Assembly: GCF_000972385.1 (NCBI RefSeq)
Contig: NZ_JXTE01000046.1
Location: 6,800 to 70,799 of the forward strand
Source: Streptomyces sp. WM6386
Lineage (GTDB): Bacteria; Actinomycetota; Actinomycetes; Streptomycetales; Streptomycetaceae
Reading direction: 5' to 3'
Length of the DNA stretch: 64,000 nucleotides
Notes under the pieces: generated by a model
Seen by the model: only the letters and a program-made list of their open reading frames with translations
Database searches by the model: none
What the model was told of the DNA's origin: nothing
Shown here: positions 44,975 to 55,900 of the stretch, one piece after another
How positions within the stretch are numbered: position 1 is the stretch's first letter
How the letters are laid out: each line of letters starts with the position of its first letter
Program-made: the position numbers and the translations under genes

Positions 44975-45492
44975 TTCGCCGCCTCCGTCAGCAGATACGC
45001 GTGCGCCGCCCCGGCCGCCGCCACGGAGGCCAGCAGCCGGGCCAGCTCGCCCGGCACCTCGAGGAGCGACTTCGCCCGGGCGTCCGCGAGCGACCGCTCG
45101 GCGGTGGCGAGCCCGGCGAGGGCGTCCTTCTCGGTGCCGGGTACGACGGAGGGGGCGGGGGAGCCGACGGTGGGCGACGCCGAACCGGTCACCGCCGTCG
45201 TGCCGCCGAACGCCTCCACATGCCGCACGGCCTGCGCCCGCAGCACCCCCAGCCGCTCCGCGAGCCCCGGATACGCGGCGATCACCGCGTCGTACCGTTC
45301 GACGATCCCCCGGCTGTCCCGCGCCGCACGCGTGCGTGCCCGCTCGGCGACCGAGGGACTGCCTCCGGTGCTCTCCTCGGTCTCATCGGAACCGGAGGAG
45401 CAGCCCACCAGCAGGGCGGCACCGGCGGCCGAGGCGAGGATTGTTCTTCGGCACGGCCCCGAGGGGGTGCGCGGCGGCGGGGGGTACGGCAC
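44971..45492 (-). CDS. lipoprotein, ferritin-like helical bundle
   Basis: 173 residues from GTG 45492 (GAGGA 7 bases upstream; the longer reading from 45576 lacks a site). The signal ends in a lipobox, AALLVGC-SS, so the protein is anchored outside the membrane. The mature part is helical (SRGIVERYDAVIAAYPGLAE, LAGLATAERSLADARAKSLL) and looks paralogous to the cytoplasmic partner that overlaps it. Function unknown. It is divergent from rimP, with 215 bases between holding the two promoters. Confidence 0.75.
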   Translation of the reverse strand: MPYPPPPRTPSGPCRRTILASAAGAALLVGCSSGSDETEESTGGSPSVAERARTRAARDSRGIVERYDAVIAAYPGLAERLGVLRAQAVRHVEAFGGTTAVTGSASPTVGSPAPSVVPGTEKDALAGLATAERSLADARAKSLLEVPGELARLLASVAAAGAAHAYLLTEAAK

Positions 45493-45707
45493 GGCAGACG
45501 TCCTCGGGGGGCTCGTACGAACACATGGGCGGGAAGGCGGCCCGCCGGTGATCACGGTACCCGCGTCCCGGTCCACAACCCCTCATCGGCACCGCTGCGG
45601 ACCCCCGGTCGCCGCACGGTGGACGGCAACACACCTTTGGACCGGATACCCTTTGACCAGACACGCGACCTACCCACAACAGCACACGCGGCCGAGGAGT
45701 CACCCGG

Positions 45708-46205
45708 ATGAGCACCACCCAGAGCGAGAGGCTGCGAGAGCTCCTGGAACCGCTCGTCAGCTCCCAGGGTCTGGATCTGGAAGAGATCTCAGTGGACTCC
45801 GTAGGACGGAAGCGGGTGCTCAGCGTCGTCGTCGACTCCGACACCGGGGCGGACCTGGACCAGATCGCCGATGTGAGCCGCGCGCTCTCGGCGAAGCTCG
45901 ACGAGACGAACGCGATGGGCGAGGGCGAGTACACCCTCGAGGTCGGCACCCCGGGCGCGGAGCGCCCCCTCAAGGAGCACCGCCACTATGTGCGCGCCGT
46001 GGACCGGCTGGTGAAGTTCCAGCTGACCGAGGGCGGCGAAGTGATCGCACGGATCCTTGAGGTCGACGACGAGGGTCTGGACGTCGAGGTGCCCGGAGTC
46101 AAGGGCCGCAAGGCCACCAGCCGCAGACTCGCCTTCTCCGACATCGACAAGGCGCGCGTGCAGGTCGAGTTCAACCGCAAGGACAAGAAGGAAGAGGAGG
46201 CGTAG
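45708..46205 (+). CDS. rimP: ribosome maturation factor RimP
   Basis: 165 residues. RimP assists 30S subunit assembly. The N-terminal domain shows [20 protein letters not shown] and [20 protein letters not shown]; then [12 protein letters not shown], the family signature, followed by the SH3-like C-terminal domain. It heads the nusA-infB operon, with nusA starting only 2 bases after its stop. Confidence 0.95.
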   Translation: MSTTQSERLRELLEPLVSSQGLDLEEISVDSVGRKRVLSVVVDSDTGADLDQIADVSRALSAKLDETNAMGEGEYTLEVGTPGAERPLKEHRHYVRAVDRLVKFQLTEGGEVIARILEVDDEGLDVEVPGVKGRKATSRRLAFSDIDKARVQVEFNRKDKKEEEA

Positions 46206-46207
46206 CC

Positions 46208-47194
46208 GTGGACATCGACATGAGTGCCCTGCGGGGCTTGGTACGGGAGAAGGAGATCTCCTTCCCCCTGCTGGTCGAGGCGATCGAGTCGGCCCTCCTC
46301 ATCGCCTATCACCGCACCGAGGGAAGCCGCCGCCACGCGCGCGTGGAGCTCAACCGGGAAACCGGCCACGTGACGGTGTGGGCGAAGGAGGACCCCGAGG
46401 ACCTCGAGGAGGGCCAGGAGGCCCGGGAGTTCGACGACACCCCGTCCGGCTTCGGCCGTATCGCCGCCACCACCGCCAAGCAGGTCATCCTGCAGCGGCT
46501 GCGCGACGCGGAGGACGACGCGACGCTCGGCGAGTACGCCGGCCGTGAGGGCGACATCGTCATGGGCGTGGTCCAGCAGGGCCGTGACCCGAAGAACGTG
46601 CTCGTCGACATCGGCAAGCTGGAGGCCATCCTGCCGGTGCAGGAGCAGGTCCCCGGTGAGACGTATCCGCACGGTCTGCGGCTTCGGTCGTACGTCGTAC
46701 GGGTGGCGAGGGGTGTGCGCGGTCCGTCCGTCACGCTGTCGCGCACACATCCCAATCTGGTGAAGAAGCTCTTCGCCCTGGAGGTGCCGGAGATCGCCGA
46801 CGGTTCGGTGGAGATCTCCGCCATCGCGCGTGAGGCCGGTCACCGGACGAAGATCGCCGTACGGTCCACCCGTTCCGGACTGAACGCCAAGGGTGCCTGC
46901 ATCGGCCCCATGGGCGGGCGGGTGCGCAACGTCATGGGTGAGCTGAACGGCGAGAAGATCGACATCGTCGACTGGTCGGACGACCCGGCCGAGATGGTGG
47001 CGAACGCGCTCTCCCCGGCCCGGGTCTCCAAGGTGGAGGTCGTCGATCTCGCGGCCCGCTCCGCGCGCGTGACGGTGCCGGACTACCAGCTGTCGCTGGC
47101 GATCGGCAAGGAAGGGCAGAATGCCCGGCTTGCGGCTCGTCTGACCGGCTGGCGGATCGACATCCGCCCGGACATCGAACAGCCGAGCGAATAG
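46208..47194 (+). CDS. nusA: transcription elongation/termination factor NusA
   Basis: 328 residues from GTG 46208, the short actinobacterial form without the C-terminal acidic repeats. Domains in order: N-terminal polymerase-binding part, S1 domain (about 110-185; [15 protein letters not shown]), KH1 with [20 protein letters not shown] and KH2 ending [19 protein letters not shown]. It binds RNA polymerase and nascent RNA to control pausing and antitermination. It is tightly linked to rimP. Confidence 0.95.
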   Translation: MDIDMSALRGLVREKEISFPLLVEAIESALLIAYHRTEGSRRHARVELNRETGHVTVWAKEDPEDLEEGQEAREFDDTPSGFGRIAATTAKQVILQRLRDAEDDATLGEYAGREGDIVMGVVQQGRDPKNVLVDIGKLEAILPVQEQVPGETYPHGLRLRSYVVRVARGVRGPSVTLSRTHPNLVKKLFALEVPEIADGSVEISAIAREAGHRTKIAVRSTRSGLNAKGACIGPMGGRVRNVMGELNGEKIDIVDWSDDPAEMVANALSPARVSKVEVVDLAARSARVTVPDYQLSLAIGKEGQNARLAARLTGWRIDIRPDIEQPSE

Positions 47195-47308
47195 GTTCCG
47201 GATCACGATCGGGAATAGATCTCGGCCCAACAGGGCTGAGATCACGACAACAACCGTTCGATCGCTACCCCAAAGGGGTGAGGTCGCTACGGGGAGGTAG
47301 ACTTAGCA

Positions 47309-47590
47309 GTGTCTGGCCGGACGCACGCCCGCGCATGCCCTGAACGCACCTGTGTGGGGTGCAGGCAGCGAGCGGCCAAGACCGATCTGCTGCGCACCGT
47401 GGCGATCAAGGACGCATGCGTCCCCGATCCTCGCGGTACGCTGCCCGGCCGGGGCGCCTATGTGCACCCCGCCCTGGTCTGTCTCGACCAGGCGGTACGC
47501 CGCCGGGCGTTCACGAGGGCGCTTCGCGCCCCGGGAGCGCTCGACGTAAAGGCGTTGCGCCAGTACGTCGAGCAGACAGACAGTTGCTGA
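47309..47590 (+). CDS. ylxR: YlxR/RnpM-family RNA-binding protein
   Basis: 93 residues, Cys-containing (CPERTCVGCRQR) and Arg-rich, with the family block PDPRGTLPGRGAYVHP. Members bind RNA, and one in Bacillus modulates RNase P. GTG 47309 is 5 bases after TAGACT (47298-47303), a likely -10, so transcription may begin at the start codon; GGGGAGG at 47291-47297 could also serve as a ribosome site for a longer message. It sits between nusA and infB as in most bacteria. Confidence 0.9.
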   Translation: MSGRTHARACPERTCVGCRQRAAKTDLLRTVAIKDACVPDPRGTLPGRGAYVHPALVCLDQAVRRRAFTRALRAPGALDVKALRQYVEQTDSC

Positions 47591-47669
47591 GCAGGCAACA
47601 CCGCAAGGAGCGTCGCACGGAACCCCCGTGCGGCCCTGGTACCCCGCGAGTTGGAAGTAGGTCGAGATT

Positions 47670-47702
47670 GCGATGAGCACTCGATGAGCACGCGATGAGT
47701 AC
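47670..47702 (+). repeat. three tandem 11-bp repeats upstream of infB
   Basis: GCGATGAGCAC, TCGATGAGCAC and GCGATGAGTAC follow each other without gaps. Each contains ATGA. Confidence 0.85.
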
Positions 47703-47715
47703 GCCCATGAAGTAG
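47673..47715 (+). other. chain of three coupled micro-ORFs in the infB leader
   Basis: ATG 47673 encodes M-S-T-R-stop (TGA 47685-47687); ATG 47684 overlaps that stop as ATGA and encodes M-S-T-R-stop (TGA 47696-47698); ATG 47695 overlaps again and encodes M-S-T-P-M-K-stop (TAG 47713-47715). Whether they are translated is unknown; the first lacks a strong ribosome site. Confidence 0.45.
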
Positions 47716-47719
47716 CGAC

Positions 47720-47740
47720 GGTCCGGACGCAACCCGGACC
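47720..47740 (+). other. hairpin directly before the infB ribosome site
   Basis: GGTCCGG-acgcaac-CCGGACC, a 7-bp stem ending 3 bases before AAAAGGAG. Confidence 0.6.
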
Positions 47741-47753
47741 TAAAAGGAGCGAA

Positions 47754-50700
47754 GTGGCTAAGGTCCGGGTATACGAACTCGCCAAGGAGTTCGGGGTGGA
47801 GAGCAAGGTCGTCATGGCCAAGCTCCAAGAACTCGGTGAATTCGTCCGTTCGGCGTCTTCGACCATCGAAGCGCCCGTCGTCCGTAAGTTGACGGACGCC
47901 CTTCAGCAGGGCAACGGAGGCGGCAAGCCCGCCCCCGCCCGCAAGGCTGCCCCGGCCAAGCCGGGCGCCCCCTCTCCGGCGCAGGCTGCCCGTCCGGCCG
48001 CCCCGCGCCCGCCGGCCCCCAAGCCGGCCGTTGCCGAGACGCCCGCGGCTCCCGCCGCGTCGGCCGCTCCCGGCCCCCGTCCCACTCCGGGCCCGAAGCC
48101 CGCGCCGCGCCCCGCGCCGGCGTCCCCGGCTCCGACCACGCCCGAGTTCACGGCACCCCCGTCGGCCCCGGCTCCGGCCACGCCGCCGGCCTCCCAGGGC
48201 TCCGGTCAGGGCTCCGGTGCGCGTCCGGGCGCCCCGCGTCCGGCCGGCCAGCAGGCGCCGCGTCCGGGTGCTCCTCGTCCTGCCGGTGGCCCCGGTCAGG
48301 GTGGCGGCCAGGGTCGTGACCGTGGCGACCGCGGCGACCGTCCGGGCGCCCCGCGTCCGGGTGGACAGGCCTCGCGTCCCGGTGCCCGTCCGGCCGGTCC
48401 CCGTCCGGGCAACAATCCCTTCACCTCTGGTGGCTCCACCGGCATGGCGCGCCCGCAGGCGCCCCGTCCGGGCGGCGCCCCGCGTCCCGGCGGCCAGGGT
48501 GGCCCCGGTGACCGTCCCGGCGGCGCTCCGCGTCCGCAGGGCCAGGACCGTGGTCCCCGTCCCCAGGGCGCGGCGGGCGGTGCCCGTCCGCAGGCTCCGG
48601 GCGGCGCTCGTCCCTCCCCGGGCGGCATGCCCCGTCCGCAGGGCGGCGCTCCGCGTCCCGGCGGCGGCCCGCGTCCGAACCCCGGCATGATGCCGCAGCG
48701 TCCGGCTGCCGGCCCGCGTCCCGGTGGCGGTGGCCCCGGCGGCCGCGGTCCTGGTGGCGGTGGCGGCGGTCGTCCTGGTGGCGGTGGCGGCGGTCGTCCC
48801 GGTGGCGGCGGCGGCTTCGCCGGTCGTCCGGGCGGTCCCGGTGGCGGTGGCGGCGGCTTCGCCGGTCGTCCCGGCGGTCCCGGTGGCGGTGGCGGCGGCT
48901 TCGCCGGTCGTCCCGGTGGTCCGGGCGGTCCCGGCGGCGGCGGTCGTCCCGGCTTCGGCGGTCGTCCCGGTGGTCCCGGTGGCCGTGGTGGCACGCAGGG
49001 CGCCTTCGGTCGTCCCGGCGGTCCCGCGCGTCGTGGTCGCAAGTCGAAGCGGCAGAGGCGCCAGGAGTACGAGGCCATGCAGGCCCCGTCGGTCGGCGGC
49101 GTGATGCTGCCTCGCGGCAACGGACAGTCCGTCCGCCTGTCGCGCGGTGCGTCCCTCACCGACTTCGCGGAGAAGATCAACGCCAACCCGGCGTCGCTCG
49201 TCGGCGTGATGATGAACCTCGGCGAGATGGTCACTGCCACGCAGTCCGTCTCCGACGAGACGCTGAAGCTCCTCGCGGACGAGATGAACTTCATCCTCGA
49301 GATCGTCAGCCCCGAGGAGGAGGACCGCGAGCTTCTCGAGTCCTTCGACATCGAGTTCGGCGAGGACGAGGGCGACGAGGAGGACCTGGTGGTCCGTCCG
49401 CCGGTCGTCACCGTCATGGGTCACGTCGACCACGGTAAGACCCGCCTCCTCGACACCATCCGCAAGACGAACGTCGTCGCGGGCGAGGCCGGCGGTATCA
49501 CGCAGCACATCGGTGCGTACCAGGTCGCGACCGAGGTCAACGGCGAAGAGCGCAGGATCACCTTCATCGACACCCCGGGTCACGAGGCGTTCACCGCCAT
49601 GCGTGCCCGTGGTGCCAAGTCGACCGACATCGCGATCCTCGTGGTGGCGGCCAACGACGGTGTGATGCCCCAGACGATCGAAGCGTTGAACCACGCCAAG
49701 GCGGCCGACGTGCCGATCGTGGTCGCGGTCAACAAGATCGACGTCGAGGGCGCGGACCCGACCAAGGTGCGCGGTCAGCTCACCGAGTTCGGTCTGGTGG
49801 CCGAGGAGTACGGCGGCGACACCATGTTCGTCGACATCTCCGCCAAGCAGGGCCTCAACATCGAGAGCCTGCTGGAGGCCGTGGTCCTCACCGCGGACGC
49901 CTCGCTCGACCTGCGGGCCAACCCGGAGCAGGACGCGCAGGGTATTGCGATCGAGTCCCACCTCGACCGCGGCCGCGGTGCCGTCTCCACGGTCCTGGTC
50001 CAGCGCGGCACGCTGCGCATCGGCGACACCATGGTGGTCGGCGACGCGTACGGCCGAGTCCGGGCCATGCTCGACGACAACGGCAACAACGTCGAGGAAG
50101 CGGGTCCGTCGACCCCCGTCCTGGTCCTGGGTCTCACCAACGTCCCGGGCGCCGGCGACAACTTCCTGGTCGTCGACGAGGACCGCACGGCACGTCAGAT
50201 CGCCGAGAAGCGCGCGGCGCGCGAGCGCAACGCCAACTTCGCCCGGCGTGGCGTCCGGTTCTCCCTGGAGAACCTGGACGAGGCCCTCAAGGCCGGTCTG
50301 GTGCAGGAACTCAACCTCATCATCAAGGGCGACGCGTCCGGTTCGGTGGAGGCTCTCGAGTCCTCGCTGCTCCAGCTCGACGTCGGCGACGAGGTCGACA
50401 TCCGTGTCCTGCACCGCGGTGTGGGTGCGGTCACCGAGTCCGACATCAACCTGGCGACCGGCTCCGACGCCATCGTCATCGGCTTCAACGTCCGCGCTGC
50501 GGGCCGCGCGGCGCAGATGGCGGAGCGCGAGGGCGTCGACGTCCGGTACTACTCGGTGATCTACCAGGCCATCGAGGAGATCGAGGCGGCCCTCAAGGGC
50601 ATGCTCAAGCCGGAGTACGAGGAGGTCGAGCTCGGCACGGCGGAGATCCGCGAGGTCTTCAAGTCGTCCAAGCTGGGCAACATCGCCGGTGTCCTGGTCC

Positions 50701-50918
50701 GCTCGGGCGAGGTCAAGCGCAACACGAAGGCTCGACTCGTCCGCGACGGCAAGGTCATCGCGGAGAACCTCAACATCTCCGGTCTGCGCCGCTTCAAGGA
50801 CGACGTCACCGAGATCCGCGAAGGGTTCGAGGGCGGTATCAACCTCGGCAACTTCAACGACATCAAGATCGACGACGTCATCGCGACGTACGAGATGCGC
50901 GAGAAGCCGCGCGGCTGA
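47754..50918 (+). CDS. infB: translation initiation factor IF-2
   Basis: 1054 residues from GTG 47754 with AAAAGGAG about 7 bases before. It brings initiator tRNA to the 30S subunit. The N-terminal IF2 domain ([15 protein letters not shown]) is followed by about 350 residues of Pro/Ala/Gly/Arg-rich low-complexity sequence, including three [18 protein letters not shown] repeats near residues 355-400. The G domain starts with GHVDHGKT (556-563), then DTPGHEAF and NKID. Domains II-IV follow normally. The long disordered arm is typical of actinobacteria but here is especially repetitive. Confidence 0.96.
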   Translation: MAKVRVYELAKEFGVESKVVMAKLQELGEFVRSASSTIEAPVVRKLTDALQQGNGGGKPAPARKAAPAKPGAPSPAQAARPAAPRPPAPKPAVAETPAAPAASAAPGPRPTPGPKPAPRPAPASPAPTTPEFTAPPSAPAPATPPASQGSGQGSGARPGAPRPAGQQAPRPGAPRPAGGPGQGGGQGRDRGDRGDRPGAPRPGGQASRPGARPAGPRPGNNPFTSGGSTGMARPQAPRPGGAPRPGGQGGPGDRPGGAPRPQGQDRGPRPQGAAGGARPQAPGGARPSPGGMPRPQGGAPRPGGGPRPNPGMMPQRPAAGPRPGGGGPGGRGPGGGGGGRPGGGGGGRPGGGGGFAGRPGGPGGGGGGFAGRPGGPGGGGGGFAGRPGGPGGPGGGGRPGFGGRPGGPGGRGGTQGAFGRPGGPARRGRKSKRQRRQEYEAMQAPSVGGVMLPRGNGQSVRLSRGASLTDFAEKINANPASLVGVMMNLGEMVTATQSVSDETLKLLADEMNFILEIVSPEEEDRELLESFDIEFGEDEGDEEDLVVRPPVVTVMGHVDHGKTRLLDTIRKTNVVAGEAGGITQHIGAYQVATEVNGEERRITFIDTPGHEAFTAMRARGAKSTDIAILVVAANDGVMPQTIEALNHAKAADVPIVVAVNKIDVEGADPTKVRGQLTEFGLVAEEYGGDTMFVDISAKQGLNIESLLEAVVLTADASLDLRANPEQDAQGIAIESHLDRGRGAVSTVLVQRGTLRIGDTMVVGDAYGRVRAMLDDNGNNVEEAGPSTPVLVLGLTNVPGAGDNFLVVDEDRTARQIAEKRAARERNANFARRGVRFSLENLDEALKAGLVQELNLIIKGDASGSVEALESSLLQLDVGDEVDIRVLHRGVGAVTESDINLATGSDAIVIGFNVRAAGRAAQMAEREGVDVRYYSVIYQAIEEIEAALKGMLKPEYEEVELGTAEIREVFKSSKLGNIAGVLVRSGEVKRNTKARLVRDGKVIAENLNISGLRRFKDDVTEIREGFEGGINLGNFNDIKIDDVIATYEMREKPRG

Positions 50919-50936
50919 TTGTCGTAGCACGCGATC

Positions 50937-50975
50937 GGGGCCGATCGGCGGACGTAATATCCGTCGATCGGCCCC
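50937..50975 (+). terminator. terminator after infB
   Basis: A 16-bp stem with one G-T pair (GGGGCCGATCGGCGGA and its partner) and a 7-base loop, 19 bases past the stop. Confidence 0.85.
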
Positions 50976-51053
50976 GGCCGTTGCGTGTACGGTTCCTGTA
51001 TCGGCGTCGACGCGGCGCCCATACCCCGAACCGGCGGGACATCCGGAACACAC

Positions 51054-51347
51054 ATGTATGTGGGGACTCTGTCCTTCGATCTGCTCCTCGGCGACGTTCA
51101 CTCGCTCAAGGAGAAACGCTCTCTCGTCCGTCCGATCGTGGCCGAGCTCCAGCGCAAGTACGCGGTGAGCGCGGCGGAGACGGGCAACCAGGACCTCCAT
51201 CGCAGGGCCGAGATCGGGCTGGCGATGGTCTCCGGGGACACCGGACACCTCACCGACGTACTGGACCGCTGTGAGCGGCTGGTCGCCGGGCGGCCCGAGG
51301 TGGAACTGCTCTCGGTTCGACGCAGACTCCACGGCGACGAAGACTGA
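51054..51347 (+). CDS. DUF503 family protein
   Basis: 97 residues from ATG 51054. The family block LLLGDVHSLKEKRSLVRPI near residue 8 and the end LSVRRRLHGDED mark DUF503, a small ferredoxin-like fold found beside infB and rbfA in many Gram-positive bacteria. Its role is unknown, perhaps RNA-related given the conserved context. It lies behind the infB terminator and 47 bases before rbfA, so probably starts a new transcript with rbfA and truB. Confidence 0.88.
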   Translation: MYVGTLSFDLLLGDVHSLKEKRSLVRPIVAELQRKYAVSAAETGNQDLHRRAEIGLAMVSGDTGHLTDVLDRCERLVAGRPEVELLSVRRRLHGDED

Positions 51348-51394
51348 AGCGGCGAAGACTCAGCAAGAAGCAAGACACTTAAGGAGACGGACCA

Positions 51395-51841
51395 GTGGCC
51401 GACAACGCGCGGGCGAAGAGGCTGGCGGACCTCATCCGGGAGGTGGTGGCCCAGAAGCTGCAGCGCGGGATCAAGGACCCGCGGCTCGGCTCGCACGTCA
51501 CCATCACGGACACCCGGGTCACGGGTGACCTCCGGGAGGCGACCGTCTTCTACACGGTGTACGGGGACGACGAGGAGCGCGCGGCCGCGGCCGCCGGTCT
51601 GGAGAGCGCCAAGGGCGTGCTGCGTTCCGCGGTGGGCGCGGCGGCGGGTGTGAAGTTCACGCCGACGCTGACCTTCATGGCGGACGCGCTTCCGGACACC
51701 GCCAAGACCATCGAGGACCTCCTCGACAAGGCGCGCCAGTCCGACGAGAAGGTGCGCGAGGTCTCGGCCGGTGCCGCCTACGCCGGTGAGGCGGACCCGT
51801 ACAAGAAGCCGGGTGAAGACGAGGACGACACCGCCGAATGA
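51395..51841 (+). CDS. rbfA: ribosome-binding factor A
   Basis: 148 residues, GTG start with AAGGAG about 9 bases upstream. The KH-like fold shows LADLIREVVAQKLQRGIKDP, ITDTRVTGDLREATVFYTV and LTFMADALPDTAKTIEDLLD. It binds 16S rRNA during 30S maturation. An acidic C-terminal tail follows the core. The stop overlaps truB by 4 bases (ATGA). Confidence 0.95.
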   Translation: MADNARAKRLADLIREVVAQKLQRGIKDPRLGSHVTITDTRVTGDLREATVFYTVYGDDEERAAAAAGLESAKGVLRSAVGAAAGVKFTPTLTFMADALPDTAKTIEDLLDKARQSDEKVREVSAGAAYAGEADPYKKPGEDEDDTAE

Positions 51842-52743
51842 CACAGAAGAACCAGACGCCCGACGGGCTTGTCATCGTCGACAAGCCGTCGGGCTTCACT
51901 TCGCACGACGTGGTCGCCAAGATGCGCGGGATCGCGAAGACCCGCCGCGTCGGACACGCCGGCACCCTCGACCCGATGGCGACCGGAGTGCTCGTCCTCG
52001 GCGTCGAGAAGGCGACCAAGCTCCTCGGGCACCTCGCGCTCACCGAGAAGGAATACCTGGGCACGATCCGCCTGGGTCAGACCACCCTGACCGATGACGC
52101 CGAGGGCGAGATCACGGGCTCGACAGACGCCTCGAAGGTCACCCGGGACGCCGTCGACGCGGGGATCGCCAAGCTGAGCGGCGACATCATGCAGGTGCCG
52201 TCCAAGGTCAGCGCCATCAAGATCAACGGTGTGCGCTCCTACAAGCGGGCACGTGACGGCGAGGAGTTCGAAATCCCCGCCCGGCCCGTGAAGATCTCGT
52301 CCTTCGCGGTGTACGACGTCCGGGACGCCCTCGCCGAGGACGGCACGCCCGTCCAGGACCTGGTCGTCTCGGTGGTCTGCTCGTCCGGTACGTACATCCG
52401 GGCGCTGGCCCGTGACCTGGGCGCGGACCTGGGCGTGGGCGGCCACCTCACCGCTCTGCGGCGCACGCGGGTCGGCCCGTACAAGCTGGACGCGGCCAAG
52501 ACCCTGGAGCAGCACCAGCAGGAGCTGACGGTGATGCCGATCGCCGACGCGGCCGCGGCCGCGTTCCCGCGCTGGGACGTGGACGAGAGGCGGGCCCGGC
52601 TGCTCACCAACGGCGTACGCCTGGAGATGCCCGACGAGTACACGGGCCGCGGCACCATCGCCGTCTTCGCCCCCGAGGGCCGGCTGCTGGCCCTCGTGGA
52701 GGAGCAGAAGGGCAAGGCGAAGAGCCTCGCCGTCTTCGGCTGA
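51838..52743 (+). CDS. truB: tRNA pseudouridine-55 synthase
   Basis: 301 residues. TruB converts U55 of tRNA to pseudouridine. The catalytic aspartate is in HAGTLDPMATGVL, preceded by VDKPSGFTSHDVV; the PSKVSAIKINGVRSY motif follows. A C-terminal PUA-like part completes it. Translationally coupled to rbfA; a 14-bp terminator hairpin lies directly behind. Confidence 0.95.
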   Translation: MTQKNQTPDGLVIVDKPSGFTSHDVVAKMRGIAKTRRVGHAGTLDPMATGVLVLGVEKATKLLGHLALTEKEYLGTIRLGQTTLTDDAEGEITGSTDASKVTRDAVDAGIAKLSGDIMQVPSKVSAIKINGVRSYKRARDGEEFEIPARPVKISSFAVYDVRDALAEDGTPVQDLVVSVVCSSGTYIRALARDLGADLGVGGHLTALRRTRVGPYKLDAAKTLEQHQQELTVMPIADAAAAAFPRWDVDERRARLLTNGVRLEMPDEYTGRGTIAVFAPEGRLLALVEEQKGKAKSLAVFG

Positions 52744-52753
52744 GACGCTCTGC

Positions 52754-52793
52754 CCGTGGAGCGGCGGTCACGGAGTTGTCCGCCGCTCCACGG
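52754..52793 (+). terminator. terminator after truB
   Basis: CCGTGGAGCGGCGG pairs perfectly with CCGCCGCTCCACGG (14 bp, 12-base loop). The next 180 bases hold only the promoter region of the following gene. Confidence 0.85.
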
Positions 52794-52976
52794 TCCCCCC
52801 TCGGTTCCCCCACCCCTAGGGTGTATCCACCGATCCCCTCCCATTCACCCGTGCGGGCAGGCGCTCGGAGTGAAGCGGGGGAGCGGACGGGGGCGCGTTC
52901 ACCGCGCGGTCTGTCCCGCCGATCACCTGGTGCCTACCGTCGAAGACAGGGCAGGGCACGGCGGGGAGGTTCGACC

Positions 52977-55900
52977 ATGGCGGGACGGGGCCCGCGGACT
53001 GCGGGCGGCCGCCGACGCGCGGGTGAGAGCGAGCACTCCGCGTCCTGCGGCGCGACTTCCGGGCCGGGACACGCACGCGACGAATCCCTTGTCCGGATCC
53101 ACGACTTGGCCGGCCGCCCCCGGGGCACCGGTTTCATGGCCGACCACCACGGTACCGTGATCACCAGCCATGAGGCCGTCGACGGACTGCCGAGGCTTCT
53201 GCTCTACGCCACCGAGGACCGCCACTGCGTGGTGACCGCCGACGCGGTGACCGCCCTGCCCGAGCTGAACCTGGCCCTCGTACGGACCGAGGGGCTCGGC
53301 GTCGACCCGCTCCCCGTCACCGTGCGGGACCGGATCGAGACCGGTGCCTATGTGCGGATCGCCGCCGGGTGCTGGCGTGAGGCGAGGGTGCTCGGCGTGG
53401 CCGCCGTGACGTACACGGCGACGGATCGCTTCCATCTCCTAGACGGTGCACTGGAGTTGGCGATCGGCACGGCCGGGCGGGACGCGCTGCGGCTGGGCGG
53501 CGGGGCGGCCGGCGGACCGGTGCTCGACGCCGCGACCGGCGCGGTGGTCGGCGTCCTCGGCACCGCGCTGCAGGGCGGCGGCCGGGACGCCGGGTTCGCG
53601 GTACCCCTGCTCCCGGCACCGCCCGGCCCGCTCGCCGAGCTCCTCGCCGAGAACGCGGCGACCGTCCCCGCGTACGGCGTGGACCTCAACCTCGCGGGCG
53701 TACTCGAACTGACGGCGACATCGGTGGGCCAGGACGGCCCGCCGGGTGCGCTCGCGGGTTACGTCGGCCGGACGAGCACCGGCACCCCCTGGTCGGTGAC
53801 ACCGGTCCAACGGGCGGCCACGGCAACGGAGTTCGAGGCCTTCGCCGATGGCCCGGCCGCCGTCCTCGCCCTCGTCGGCCCACCCGGCAGCGGTCGTACG
53901 ACAGAACTCGTGTCCCTCGCCGCCCGCCGCAACCGGGGTGCCCGACCCGCCCCGACACTGTGGCTGCGCGGCGCGGACCTGGGGGACGACGACACCTCGG
54001 TCGCGGACGCGGCACGCAGGGCGCTGACCCGGGCGGCACGGATCGTAGCCGCGTCGCGCTCGGTGCACGTCGCGGACCTGGGCGACGTGACCCCTGAGCG
54101 CCTGGCCCGGCTCGCCCACACCGACGGCCGCCCCCTGCTCCTCCTCCTCGACGGCCCCGAGGAGATGCCACCCGTCCTGGCCCACCGCCTCACGGAGTGG
54201 ACCGACGGGACGGCGACCTGGCTGGAGGAGACGAGGGCACGGCTGGTGGTGGCGTGCCGGGAGGAGTACTGGGAGCGGGCGGGGGAGGGGTTCCCGGGAG
54301 GAACACTGCACAGCTCGGATGCTGAGCCACTTCCAGCCCGTCCGGCGTTCGAGGACGAGAAACCGCCCTGCGTGCACCTCGCCGACCTGCACGAGGACGA
54401 AGCCCGCCAAGCCCGGGCCCGCTACGGCATCCCCGAGGGCGCCCTCACGGACACCGACGCCCGCCACCCCCTCACCCTCCGCCTCCTCTCCGAGGTCCGA
54501 GCCGCCCTCCCTGACACCGACACCCCCGCCACCCGTGGCATCCCCGGCACCCGCGCGGACCGCCACGACGTCTTCGCCGCCCACCTCGACCTGATGTGCC
54601 TCCGCATCAGCGTCCGCCTCGCCGCCGAGAACGGGCTGCGCGGCACCGCCGTACGCCGCCTCGCCGCAAAGGTCTCCGGCCAGGTGCACGAGGCCGCCCG
54701 CCGCAGCCTCGGCCCGGGCCAGGGCGAGCTGGACCGCGAGTCGTTCGAGGCGGTGTTCCCCTGGGGCCAGGCCCCCGCCCGGCTCGGCGGCGGCACCGGC
54801 TGGGCGTCCGCCGTCCTCACCGAAGGCCTCCTGGTCCCCGCCGGCAACGGCTACCGCTTCGCCCACGAGGAACTCGCCGACTGGATCCAGGGCATGCACC
54901 TCGACCTGGACGAGGCCCTGCGCGCCCTGGTCCACCGCCACAGCCCGCACCCCTTCCCGGTGCCGCACCACCGCATCGGCCCGGTCGTCCAGGCACTGCT
55001 CCTCCAGTCCCGCCAGCACGGCACCCCCCGACTCGCCCTCCGCCTGGAGGAGTTGATCCAGGCGCTGGACACCGACCCCGACTCCTGGTGGGCGGCCCGT
55101 CTCCTCACCGAGTCCCTGCTCCGCGTACCCGACGCGACGCCGTACACGGGCGTACTGCGCCTGCTCGCGGACCGCGTGGTGCACTGGCGGCGCCAAGGAC
55201 GCGACCAGGGGCACGGACAACACCCCGTCCGAGCCACCGAGTTCGCCCCCGACTTCTGGCTGGCCCTCCCGCTCCCCCCGATCACCCTCTTCGACCTGCT
55301 CCGCCGTCTCGTCCTCGCCGACGGCCCCGCGCACGACACCGCCCCCCGTTTCCTGGACGCGGCCTCCGGGCTGCTCGCCGCCGACCCCACCGCCGTATCA
55401 CCGCATCTGACGCGCTGGTTCGACGATGAGCGCCCGCTGCCCGCCACCCCGCACGCGACCGTCGCGAAGGCCGCGCAGGCGCTGCTGCACACCCACCGGC
55501 AGCTGGCCCTCGACGAGCTCACCGAGGTGCTCGTCGACTGCGCGCACCGGCGGGCCGACGAGCTGCTCGCCGTGCTCGCGGAGGACGAACCGTCGGCGGT
55601 GTGCCGGGCCGTGGACCGATGGGCGCACGACGAACGCCCTGACCGGCGGGTCGCGGCGGTGGCGTACGGCCTGCGCGCCGCCCCGCACGTGACGACGGAG
55701 GCCGACCGCGAGCTGCTGCGCTACGCCGCCCTCACCCTGCTGGCCCGCCCCGCCGACTGCACCCTGCACGGCGGCGCGCTCGCCCTCCTCGTCCGCGATC
55801 CACGCACGCGTGCCCGTCATCTCCCGCAGGCCCTCGGCCACTTCATGGCCGGCGACCCGCAGTTCCCGCCGAGCGCGCTGGTCGCCGCCCTGGCCACCCA

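Noticed and set aside
48815..48960. Regular direct repeats suggesting a CRISPR-like array
   Set aside because: They lie in frame in infB and encode Gly-rich repeats; there are no unique spacers.
47511..51332. Open frame of 1273 codons opposite infB
   Set aside because: Low-complexity Thr/Arg/Gly product; an artefact of high GC on the strand opposite a real gene.
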